From assembly GCA_021796055.1 (NCBI GenBank), contig JAJYOS010000067.1, forward strand, positions 1 through 13,362: a stretch of 13,362 bases of DNA, written 5' to 3'. Shown here piece by piece: positions 6,679 through 12,873 of the stretch. The notes beneath the pieces were generated by a model. It saw nothing but the letters and a program-made list of their open reading frames with translations. It was not told the origin of the DNA and searched no databases. The stretch is from Bacteroidota bacterium. Its GTDB lineage: Bacteria > Bacteroidota > Kryptoniia > Kryptoniales > JAKASW01. A program made the position numbers and the translations under genes. Positions within the stretch are counted from its first letter, which is position 1, and every line of letters begins with the position of its first letter.

Positions 6679-7563
6679 TTAGTCGATGAAAACTTCGGCG
6701 CCTTTGTTCACAGGCTCGAAGACTTCGGCGCGCCAATTCAGCCCGAGCTCGTCTATCAGATCCTCTAAGGCCCTCTGGACACTCTTATGGTCGTCCAGGC
6801 AGAAGGCGACGCAGCTGCTCCCCGCTCCGCTCACTGCATACGCAAGGGCACCGCTCTTCATCGCCGCATCGGAGAACCGGTCATAGTGAGGGATCAGCTC
6901 CTTCCGATATTTCTGATGAAGCTCGTCGTGAACGGCCTGCCTAATCATCTCATAGTTCCCTGATGCCATAGCCGCGACGAGGAGGGAGCTGTGCTGGACG
7001 TTGGACACGGCATCGTGGAGTTTCACCGAATCCGGCAGGAGCTTTCTCGCAACTTCGGTTTCGACCTTCGAGTCGGGAAGTACTGCGACAAACTTGAGTT
7101 TGCTTTCGACCGGAATCTTGAGTCGCGAATAGGTTCCGTTGCCGCCGCGCGCATTCACGACAAGCCCCCCGTACAATGCGGCACTGACGTTATCAGGGTG
7201 ACCCTCGATCTTTACTGCAAGGTTATAGATCTCGTCGATGGTGAGTTTCGTGCTCGAAAGCTCGTTGGCTAGCAGCAACCCGCCAATGATTGCCGCGCCG
7301 CTTGCACCGAACCCGCCGCATGACGGTATGCCGTTGTAAATTTTCACCTGCAGGTCCGGAAGAGTCCCGAGTATTGTTTTCATTCCGACCGCGGTAAGAT
7401 TCCTTTCGTCGGTCGGAATTCCGTCAGCACCCTCTCCGGTTATCTCTACCGAAAAGTGCGACGATGCACTTGCATCAATGACGACGTATCTATTTACAGC
7501 GAGTCCGAGTGTGTCGAAGCCCGGACCCAAATTTGATGTTGACGCCGGAACGATGACTTTCAG
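6679..7563 (-). CDS. thrB: Homoserine kinase (GHMP family), probable CTG start
   Basis: ThrB phosphorylates homoserine to O-phosphohomoserine in threonine synthesis (cytoplasm). From the chosen start it has 294 residues, close to the family norm. Motifs are VPASTSNLGPGFDTLGLA (5-22), the phosphate-binding loop GIPSCGGFGASGAAIIGG (78-95, a slightly unusual version of the GLGSSAA loop), EGHPDNVSAALYGG (120-133) and VSGAGSS (244-250). The frame is open further to a TTG at 7653 and another at 7644, which would add a ~30-residue extension unlike the family. I prefer CTG 7563: GAAGGAG sits eight bases upstream, a promoter-like pair lies inside the extended frame, and the longest form would overlap the divergent gene. 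If only standard starts are allowed, the gene is 6679-7653 or 6679-7644. No other threonine gene is in view. Confidence 0.93.
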   Translation of the reverse strand: MKVIVPASTSNLGPGFDTLGLAVNRYVVIDASASSHFSVEITGEGADGIPTDERNLTAVGMKTILGTLPDLQVKIYNGIPSCGGFGASGAAIIGGLLLANELSSTKLTIDEIYNLAVKIEGHPDNVSAALYGGLVVNARGGNGTYSRLKIPVESKLKFVAVLPDSKVETEVARKLLPDSVKLHDAVSNVQHSSLLVAAMASGNYEMIRQAVHDELHQKYRKELIPHYDRFSDAAMKSGALAYAVSGAGSSCVAFCLDDHKSVQRALEDLIDELGLNWRAEVFEPVNKGAEVFID

Positions 7564-7571
7564 ATTAAATT

Positions 7572-7578
7572 CTCCTTC
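7572..7578 (-). promoter_or_regulatory. Ribosome binding site GAAGGAG before the thrB CTG codon
   Basis: On the minus strand GAAGGAG is followed by eight bases and then CTG AAA GTC, the exact point where homoserine kinases normally begin. No ATG, GTG or TTG lies in frame near it. The next in-frame TTG would remove the NLGPGF nucleotide-binding motif. Confidence 0.65.
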
Positions 7579-7590
7579 TGTGTATATTAG

Positions 7591-7619
7591 AATATATCTG
7601 TGAAAGGGAGATTTTACAA
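7591..7619 (-). promoter_or_regulatory. Candidate promoter for thrB
   Basis: On the minus strand TTGTAA (7619-7614) and TATATT (7596-7591) are 17 bases apart, the optimal sigma-70 spacing, with 4 of 6 and 5 of 6 consensus matches. The -10 is half of a palindrome TATATT-AG-AATATA (7583-7596), so the plus strand also has a TATATT that could serve the divergent gene at 7633, though without a good -35. Transcription would begin about 20 bases before CTG 7563. Confidence 0.5.
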
Positions 7620-7632
7620 AGATTAGGGCGCG

Positions 7633-7989
7633 ATGACCATTCAAAAGTCTCAACCTTGCTTTTCACATTCCCGAATGAGATTTTATCCGGGTATGATTCC
7701 CGTTCTGATTTTCTGGATGCACATCACCGGCGGCGTTTATCTTTTCTCAAAGAGATATTCCGAAGAGAGTCTCGGCGAGGCTTTTCTCGCGCTGGTCTTC
7801 GCCGCGATTGTCTTCACTGCCGGCTGGACGATGTCGTCGTTCCTAATACATGTCATCTTCGGCCAGAAGGGACTCAGCGCCATCCTGAACGGCGACACGC
7901 TGTCGCTTATTCTGCTGACAATCATGGAAGCGGTGTTTTACAGGTTGTGGTTTGCCAAGTCAAAGCGCCGCGAAACTGCGGATGCATAA
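7633..7989 (+). CDS. Small three-TM membrane protein, unknown function
   Basis: I do not recognise this family. The 118-residue protein has three hydrophobic segments (about 20-37, IPVLIFWMHITGGVYLF; 50-75, FLALVFAAIVFTAGWTMSSF; 88-106, TLSLILLTIMEAVFYRLWF) and a basic C-terminus (KSKRRETADA), a small inner-membrane protein by appearance. ATG 7633 has AGGG four bases upstream. ATG 7675 (MRFYPG) is a second possible start, without a clear SD, that would drop a non-conserved-looking leader. It overlaps the following methyltransferase start by 8 bases, so the two are probably co-expressed. Its evenly spread hydrophobic pattern and this overlap argue that it is a real gene. Confidence 0.65.
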   Translation: MTIQKSQPCFSHSRMRFYPGMIPVLIFWMHITGGVYLFSKRYSEESLGEAFLALVFAAIVFTAGWTMSSFLIHVIFGQKGLSAILNGDTLSLILLTIMEAVFYRLWFAKSKRRETADA

Positions 7990-8548
7990 GCTTACCAATT
8001 TCGAGATCTCTGCAAACAGACTGACGGCGGAACAGGCAATCTCCGCGCGGCGGACGCCTATTTACGGATTTCTCGAGAACGTGCGCAGCCTCTACAATGT
8101 CGGATCCATATTCAGGACCTCCGACGCGGTCCTCCTTTCCAGGCTCTGCCTTACCGGCTTTACTCCTTACCCGCCTCGTCCCGAAATCTCAAAGACTGCA
8201 CTTGGCGCGGTGGAAAGTGTGCCGTGGTCCTACCACAAGAAACCGATCGACGCAGTTGAGGAGATGAAATCACAGGGAATAAAGTTCGCCGTACTCGAAC
8301 AGACGCGGGAAAGCATTCCGATCTGGGAACTCGATGATACCGTTTTTCCGGTCTGCATCGCTGTTGGAAACGAAATCGGCGGAATAACGAAGGACGTCAT
8401 CGAAGCGGCCGACCTGGCTGTCGATATCCCGATGCTCGGAGTGAAACACTCGCTGAATGTGGCGGTGGCTTATGGTATCGCAGTGTACCGACTTTTTGAG
8501 ATTTTCAGTGTAACGAGTCAAAAAGCAAAAGTCAAAATTCAAAAATAA
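7982..8548 (+). CDS. TrmH-family (SPOUT) RNA 2'-O-methyltransferase
   Basis: This enzyme is expected to methylate a ribose 2'-OH in tRNA or rRNA using SAM. The 188-residue protein has the three SPOUT motifs: NVRSLYNVGSIFRTSDA (33-49, with the catalytic Arg), VGNEIGGI (128-135) and IPMLGVKHSLNVAVAYG (149-165), which form the trefoil-knot SAM site. It is a short, catalytic-domain-only TrmH type, lacking the N-terminal substrate-binding domain of RlmB/SpoU3 proteins, so the target nucleotide is unknown. I chose ATG 7982 because family homology begins just after it. A TTG at 7952 would extend it into the upstream gene. The start overlaps the previous gene by 8 bases, which suggests coupled translation. 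The last ~10 residues (SQKAKVKIQK) are encoded by one arm of an inverted repeat and are not family sequence. Confidence 0.9.
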   Translation: MHKLTNFEISANRLTAEQAISARRTPIYGFLENVRSLYNVGSIFRTSDAVLLSRLCLTGFTPYPPRPEISKTALGAVESVPWSYHKKPIDAVEEMKSQGIKFAVLEQTRESIPIWELDDTVFPVCIAVGNEIGGITKDVIEAADLAVDIPMLGVKHSLNVAVAYGIAVYRLFEIFSVTSQKAKVKIQK

Positions 8549-8600
8549 ATCCGGGCAGGTTTTTACCTTTTGATTTTTGACCTTTGAATTTTGACTTTGA
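8518..8600. repeat. AT-rich palindromic repeat (GTCAAAATTCAAA arms) between convergent genes
   Basis: Bases 8528-8543 (AAAGTCAAAATTCAAA) are the perfect reverse complement of 8583-8598, a 16-bp stem. Each arm also holds a second, looser unit of the same kind (TCAAAAAGCAAAA at 8518-8530; TTTTGATTTTTGAC at 8568-8581). The element fills the space between the methyltransferase and AlbA_2 genes, which converge here, and includes the methyltransferase stop codon. TCAAAATTCAAA-type palindromes are, from memory, common dispersed intergenic repeats. It may double as a bidirectional terminator. Confidence 0.75.
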
Positions 8601-9251
8601 TCAGAACGCCGACGTGAAGTACTCGAACCTCTCCTCGGTATGAATTCTAATTACACCCGCCCTTACAAGACTCACAAGTATCCTCGAAGCACGCCTCTCA
8701 CCTATGTTTACCAGCTTTGCGTACTCTTTCACGGTTATCCGTTCGTACTCCTCAAGATGTTTGAACAACCTTCGTTCGTTCTCTCCGATGATTATCGATA
8801 GCGGCTCGCTGTCGGGGCTCTCCCCCTCCAGGATCTTTACAACCTCCCTGCTTGCGATCACGCTCTTATCGTTTATCCTGATATAGACCTTCGCGTCGTG
8901 GGAGAGCGCGCTTTTATAATCCTGGAGTCTGTGAGGTTTCTTCCGGCTCTCCTCCACAATGGCGACGACCACATCTTTCCTGTTGAGCTCGATAACCTGC
9001 ACGATCGGTTCTATCGGCGGCTCGCAATATTCGCGCGACGCCTCGTAAATCAGGTCGATCTCCGATTTCTCGCTCTCAACGCCGTATATTGTCCCGTCAT
9101 CATCGACCCCGAAGAGGATCATCCCCCCCTTCGTGTTTGCGAACGCGATCAGTTCCTTCGCTATTTTCTCGACGGAGCTGAACTGGCGCTTGAATTCGAT
9201 CTTGAAATTCTCGCCCTCTGAAATCAGCTCTTTGAGTTCTGCTACATCCAT
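8601..9251 (-). CDS. AlbA_2/Schlafen-type domain protein with C-terminal winged helix
   Basis: The first ~140 of 216 residues form an AlbA_2 (formerly divergent AAA-4, Schlafen-like) domain. It shows the motif FKIEFKRQF (16-24), then AFANTKGGMILFGVDDDGTI (36-55) and VYIRINDKSVIAS (122-134). Residues about 155-205 (ENERRLFKHL, ITVKEYAKLVNIGERRASR) look like a winged helix-turn-helix. AlbA_2 domains occur in nucleic-acid-binding regulators and in some defence proteins, but no shared biochemical role is established. This protein has neither the HATPase-like C-terminal domain of many relatives nor a nuclease or helicase. It lies six bases after mtgA at the end of the rel-ruvX-mtgA operon, so a housekeeping or regulatory role is more likely than defence. 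It starts at ATG 9251; GAGAGG lies upstream at somewhat long spacing. Confidence 0.8.
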   Translation of the reverse strand: MDVAELKELISEGENFKIEFKRQFSSVEKIAKELIAFANTKGGMILFGVDDDGTIYGVESEKSEIDLIYEASREYCEPPIEPIVQVIELNRKDVVVAIVEESRKKPHRLQDYKSALSHDAKVYIRINDKSVIASREVVKILEGESPDSEPLSIIIGENERRLFKHLEEYERITVKEYAKLVNIGERRASRILVSLVRAGVIRIHTEERFEYFTSAF

Positions 9252-9257
9252 CTGTCT

Positions 9258-9959
9258 TTACCATCCTCTCGCTTCCATTCTGATCAGGATGATGTTCGTC
9301 CTGAACGAAACAAATCTCGAAGGGGAGTTCGGCGAATGCCTTATCGGACTCGGCACTATTGCCTCGAGTCGGGCGGCCTGTTCGCGCGTCAACCGTGAGG
9401 CCGATTCTCCGAAATAGGTCCTGCTGGCTGCCTCGACTCCGAATATCCCGCGCCCGAATTCTATGTAGTTGAGATAAAGCTCCAGGATTCTGTTTTTCGT
9501 CAGGTAATGATCGAGCATAAATGCTGAAATCACTTCGTTCAGCTTCGTCAGGGGGTCGCGGCTCGTCGAAAACCACAGATTTTTCGCCAGCTGCATCGTG
9601 ATTGTGCTCGATCCCCTCACTATCTTCTTGTCCTTCCAATCCTTCTTGAAAGATTGTTGGACTTCATACCAATCAACGCCGTCATTCTCGTAAAACGTTC
9701 CGTCCTCGCCGACGATCACAGCATGAACCATTGAAGGGGAAATTCTCGACAACGGGACGAAGGCCTGAACAATCTTGTAGTGCTCGTCTCTCGCTCTCGC
9801 CTGCCTGATCCTTTCTTTCATTACCGCCGTCAAGCCCGGGTTGTGAGTTCGCAGCCGGGCGACCGTCCATGGGAAGGGAAGCATCACCGCCTCAATCACA
9901 ACGAAGAGCAGCGCCAATCCGAGAACGACTTTCCTGATTGTGTGTTTCCTGGGGGTCAC
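9258..9959 (-). CDS. mtgA: Monofunctional biosynthetic peptidoglycan transglycosylase
   Basis: MtgA polymerises lipid II into glycan strands on the outer face of the inner membrane. The 233-residue protein has one N-terminal anchor (about 10-29, KVVLGLALLFVVIEAVMLPF) and a single GT51 domain with no transpeptidase, as expected for MtgA. The catalytic motif is EDGTFYENDG (85-94) with Glu 85; the usual His of EDxxFxxHxG is Asn 92. Next come RGSSTITMQLAKNLW (115-129), TKLNE (138-142, where RKxxE is usual) and KNRILELYLNYIEFG (155-169). Key acids Glu 85 and Glu 142 are retained, so activity is likely. The GTG start at 9959 overlaps the ruvX stop by 4 bases (GTGA). An upstream SD is weak, consistent with coupling. 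Confidence 0.93.
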   Translation of the reverse strand: MTPRKHTIRKVVLGLALLFVVIEAVMLPFPWTVARLRTHNPGLTAVMKERIRQARARDEHYKIVQAFVPLSRISPSMVHAVIVGEDGTFYENDGVDWYEVQQSFKKDWKDKKIVRGSSTITMQLAKNLWFSTSRDPLTKLNEVISAFMLDHYLTKNRILELYLNYIEFGRGIFGVEAASRTYFGESASRLTREQAARLEAIVPSPIRHSPNSPSRFVSFRTNIILIRMEARGW

Positions 9960-10432
9960 AGATCCGGTCGTCTCTCCGAAGGATCGTTTGACCTGGGATG
10001 AGAATCAAGGTAACTCTGGAGTATGAGTTGAGACGCCATTCGATCCAGGTTCCCCTTCTTCTGCCTGTCTTTCTTCCTGACGCCGAGCTCTATCTGAGTT
10101 CTCTGAGCGATGGTTGTGGTAAACCTCTCGTCCCATTCGACAACTTCGACTTCTTCCGGAACTTCGCGGGACAGCCTTTCTCTCAACTTCCGGGCGAACT
10201 TCGAAGCCTCAATTGCCGAATCGCCCTCTTTGCCGCTCAGTTTCAGCGGTTTGCCCACGACGATTTTCGATACCGACATCTTTTTCACGATATCGAGAAT
10301 TTTGGCGGAGAGAGCAGAGTCGTTGGCGAGAGTGTCGAAGCCCTGAGCGATAATTCTCATCGGGTCGCTCACCGCGATTCCGACCCTCTTCAGGCCGAAA
10401 TCGATTCCCATTATTCGTCCGTTATCAGACAC
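9956..10432 (-). CDS. ruvX: RuvX/YqgF family RNase H-fold protein (putative Holliday junction resolvase)
   Basis: YqgF proteins are essential in many bacteria. They are implicated in pre-16S rRNA 5' processing and described as putative Holliday junction resolvases. The 158 residues show the RNase H-like core: GIDFGLKRVGIAVSD (9-23, catalytic Asp 11), VVGKPLKLSGKEG (58-70), EWDERFTT (99-106, with Glu 102) and NLDRMASQLILQSYLD (128-143, Asp 130), so the acidic residues are intact. GTG at 10432 overlaps the rel gene by 8 bases. ATG at 10411 (residue 8, next to the core strand) is an alternative start that would abolish the overlap. The tail after residue 143 is polar and non-conserved. It is cotranscribed with rel upstream and mtgA downstream. 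Confidence 0.93.
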   Translation of the reverse strand: MSDNGRIMGIDFGLKRVGIAVSDPMRIIAQGFDTLANDSALSAKILDIVKKMSVSKIVVGKPLKLSGKEGDSAIEASKFARKLRERLSREVPEEVEVVEWDERFTTTIAQRTQIELGVRKKDRQKKGNLDRMASQLILQSYLDSHPRSNDPSERRPDL

Positions 10433-12623
10433 TTTGGCCCTGTATCCTGTCTACGCGCGTGACGCCCTCGATCTTTTTCAATTTGTCGATCAGCCGTTCC
10501 AGATGCTCCTTGTCCTTGACGTAAATGATAATCAGGCTTTCAAAAATCGCATTTCGGACTTCGGCTGAGACGCTGCGTATGTTTGTGTTTTGGTAATTGG
10601 AAATCGAATGTGTCAGCTCGGTCAGGATCCCGGGGCGATCCATGCCGGAGACGGAGACGCCCGCGACGAAGAGGCCGCTGCTTTCACCCGGCCAGCTCGC
10701 ATCGATGATTCTTTCCTTCGCGGAAGCGGCCATCCTCGAAAGGTTCGGGCAGCTTCTCCGGTGAACCTTTATCCCTTCACCCATTGTCACGAAGCCGACA
10801 ATTTCGTCCCCGGGAATGGGGTTGCAGCATTTTGCGTAGGAAATCTTCCACTCCGTTCGTGAGCCGTCCACGATTATTCCTTCGGAGGCGTTCCGGGCGA
10901 TTTCCACGAATGTCCGCGCGGGCTTGCTGCTTTCGCCTGCCGCGTGGGAGGACTTCTGCTGAGTCAGGCGGGCTATGATCTGATCGGCGTCGACATCCTC
11001 CTCCGAGATCGCGATGTAAAATTTCTGGGCGTTGTCGTATTTGAGTTCACGGAGCAATTTGGCAAGCTCTTCCTCTGTCAGGGTCATCTTGTGTTTCTTC
11101 AGCCGCTTCGTCCAGGTTTCTTCACCGTCGGCGGCCTTCTTCCTCGACTCTTCGTTTATCCAACGCCTGATGTGGGCCTTGGCTTTACGCGATACGACGA
11201 ACTTCTCCCAGTCCGGGTTGACGTTCGGATTGGACGACGTGATTATCTCGATCTGATCACCGCTGTTGAGCTTCGAGTTCAGGGGAACAATCCTGCCGTT
11301 GACCTTCGCGCCCACGCAGTGCGTCCCGACCTGGGAATGTATCTCGAACGCGAAATCGACGGGGGTAGCTCCTTTAGGAAGAATCTGGAGATCACCTTTC
11401 GGCGTGAAGACATAAATCTCATCCTGGTACAGATCCAGCTTGAACCCTTCGAGAAAACTCGTTGCTGCTTCTTCGCCGCTGGAGACTGCAGGCTGCTCCA
11501 GTATCTCGCGCACCCATAAGATCCATTCTTCGAGCTTCCTGTCAGACTCCTTTACTCCTTCCTTGTATTTCCAGTGAGCCGCGACGCCGTGATCCGCCAC
11601 TTCGTCCATCTGCTTTGTTCGAATCTGCACCTCGACCATTTTTCCTTCGGGCCCGACGACGGTCGTGTGAATCGATTGGTAGCCGTTTTGTTTCGGTACT
11701 GAGATGTAGTCTTTGAATCTTTCCGGTACAGGAGTATAGATCTCGGACACGACCCCGTAGACGGAGAAGCAGTCGTTCTTGTCGGCGGTGTCGAGAATGA
11801 CGCGTACGGCAAACAGGTCGTAGATTTCCTCTATCGGCTTGCTGCGCTTGACCATCTTGTTATAGATGCTGTAGATATGCTTCGGCCGACCGGTGATCTC
11901 AAATCTGTATTCGTCCGCGTTGAGCCTCTCCTTGATGGGCTGAATGAACTTCCTGATGTACGCTTCGCGCTCGCGCCGCTTCGCGTTGAGCTTCCTCGAT
12001 ATATATTCGTAATCGGAGGTGTTCAGGTGTTTGAAAGCAAGATCCTCGAACTCCCACTTGACCTTTGCCAGTCCGAATCTGTGGGCAAGCGGTGCGTATA
12101 TCTCGAGCGTCTCCTTGGAGATGCGCTTCTGCTTCTCGGACGACAGGAAACCCAGCGTCCTCATATTGTGAAGCCGGTCGGCGAATTTGACAAGAATAAC
12201 CCTCACGTCCTTTGCCATCGACAGCAGCATCTTCCGGTAGTTTTCCGCACGAGTGATTTCGTGACTCTCGACCGCACCGGATATCTTAGTTACCCCGTCA
12301 ACGATGTCGGCGATTCCGTCTCCGAATTCCGCCCGGATTGCCCTGAGATCGTATGCGGTGTCTTCCACGACATCGTGGAGCAGCGCGGCGGCGACCGAGA
12401 TGTCGTCGAGGGGAATCTCCTTGGCTACGACGAGCGCGACTTCGTACGGGTGTGAAAAGTAGGGCTCACCCGACGCCCGCGGCTTACCCTTGACATGCGC
12501 GTTCCAGCTGAACTCGAAGGCCCGCCTTATCAAATTTTCGTCGAATGTATAGAGGTTATTCCGGCATAGATCGATGAGCCGGGTCAACTTCTCGACACTC
12601 CTCACATCTGCTAAGTATGACAA
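10425..12623 (-). CDS. Bifunctional (p)ppGpp synthetase/hydrolase, Rel/SpoT family
   Basis: This is the central enzyme of the stringent response, making and degrading (p)ppGpp. The 732 residues carry the full long-RSH architecture. The HD hydrolase (about 30-185) has SHPYEVALVVA (57-67), the HD signature LLHDVVEDTA (81-90) and FADRLHNMRTLG (147-158). The synthetase (about 225-355) has TGRPKHIYSIYNKM (244-257), ERFKDYISVPKQNGYQSIHT (301-320) and EVQIRTKQMDEVADHGVAAH (331-350). The TGS domain (404-462) starts IYVFTPKGDLQILPKGATP. The Cys/His zinc-finger-like element has C599, C600, H621 and C625, and an ACT domain follows (652-725). With the HD motif intact it should be bifunctional. The start is TTG 12623, supported by AAGGAAGG six bases upstream. 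A downstream GTG (residue 8) is the alternative. Confidence 0.96.
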   Translation of the reverse strand: MSYLADVRSVEKLTRLIDLCRNNLYTFDENLIRRAFEFSWNAHVKGKPRASGEPYFSHPYEVALVVAKEIPLDDISVAAALLHDVVEDTAYDLRAIRAEFGDGIADIVDGVTKISGAVESHEITRAENYRKMLLSMAKDVRVILVKFADRLHNMRTLGFLSSEKQKRISKETLEIYAPLAHRFGLAKVKWEFEDLAFKHLNTSDYEYISRKLNAKRREREAYIRKFIQPIKERLNADEYRFEITGRPKHIYSIYNKMVKRSKPIEEIYDLFAVRVILDTADKNDCFSVYGVVSEIYTPVPERFKDYISVPKQNGYQSIHTTVVGPEGKMVEVQIRTKQMDEVADHGVAAHWKYKEGVKESDRKLEEWILWVREILEQPAVSSGEEAATSFLEGFKLDLYQDEIYVFTPKGDLQILPKGATPVDFAFEIHSQVGTHCVGAKVNGRIVPLNSKLNSGDQIEIITSSNPNVNPDWEKFVVSRKAKAHIRRWINEESRKKAADGEETWTKRLKKHKMTLTEEELAKLLRELKYDNAQKFYIAISEEDVDADQIIARLTQQKSSHAAGESSKPARTFVEIARNASEGIIVDGSRTEWKISYAKCCNPIPGDEIVGFVTMGEGIKVHRRSCPNLSRMAASAKERIIDASWPGESSGLFVAGVSVSGMDRPGILTELTHSISNYQNTNIRSVSAEVRNAIFESLIIIYVKDKEHLERLIDKLKKIEGVTRVDRIQGQSV

Positions 12624-12629
12624 TTCAAA

Positions 12630-12637
12630 CCTTCCTT
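12630..12637 (-). promoter_or_regulatory. Ribosome binding site AAGGAAGG for the rel gene
   Basis: On the minus strand AAGGAAGG is followed by six bases (TTTGAA) and TTG 12623. This strong site decides for the TTG start, the first start-type codon in the frame. Confidence 0.7.
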
Positions 12638-12667
12638 GCGAAACGGGCCATTACTGATTTCTCATTT

Positions 12668-12695
12668 AATTTATGCTGATAAGCGTAAATTCCAA
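12668..12695 (-). promoter_or_regulatory. Weak candidate promoter for the rel operon
   Basis: On the minus strand TTGGAA (12695-12690) and TAAATT (12673-12668) are 16 bases apart, each matching four of six sigma-70 consensus bases. It is the best pair I found upstream of the operon, about 45 bases before the start, but many such pairs occur by chance in AT-rich spacers. Confidence 0.3.
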
Positions 12696-12858
12696 ACACC
12701 GAAGAAACGCCCGGTCGATCAACATCGCACGGCATTTCAGGATTCCCGCCGCATTCGGCCGCAGTCAGGCAACCTGCTGAACCTTTAATCCCGTTCCCAT
12801 GTTAGAGAATCTATATGTCAGGATTTTTCTTATGATCGCAAACGCAAGGCAAAGATAG
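12696..12858. other. Rest of the divergent rel / peroxiredoxin spacer
   Basis: Together with its flanks this forms a 250-base gap between two divergent genes. I see no ORF, tRNA or terminator in it. A TATGAT at 12831-12836 could be a -10 for the peroxiredoxin, but it lacks a -35 at proper distance. The spacer probably holds the control regions of both genes. Confidence 0.4.
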
Positions 12859-12866
12859 AAGGAGGG
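12859..12866 (+). promoter_or_regulatory. Ribosome binding site AAGGAGGG of the peroxiredoxin gene
   Basis: A near-complete anti-16S complement lies seven bases before ATG 12874. It is the strongest SD in the window and shows that the host uses SD-led initiation. Confidence 0.8.
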
Positions 12867-12873
12867 ACTACAA

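Noticed and set aside
7564..7653. Thirty-residue N-terminal extension of homoserine kinase (TTG starts at 7653 and 7644)
   Set aside because: It contains the likely promoter, overlaps the divergent gene, is unlike the family, and has no well-placed strong SD.
8601..9251. AlbA_2 protein as part of a phage-defence system
   Set aside because: There is no nuclease, helicase, methylase or toxin partner. The gene sits in a tight housekeeping operon, so defence is not supported here.
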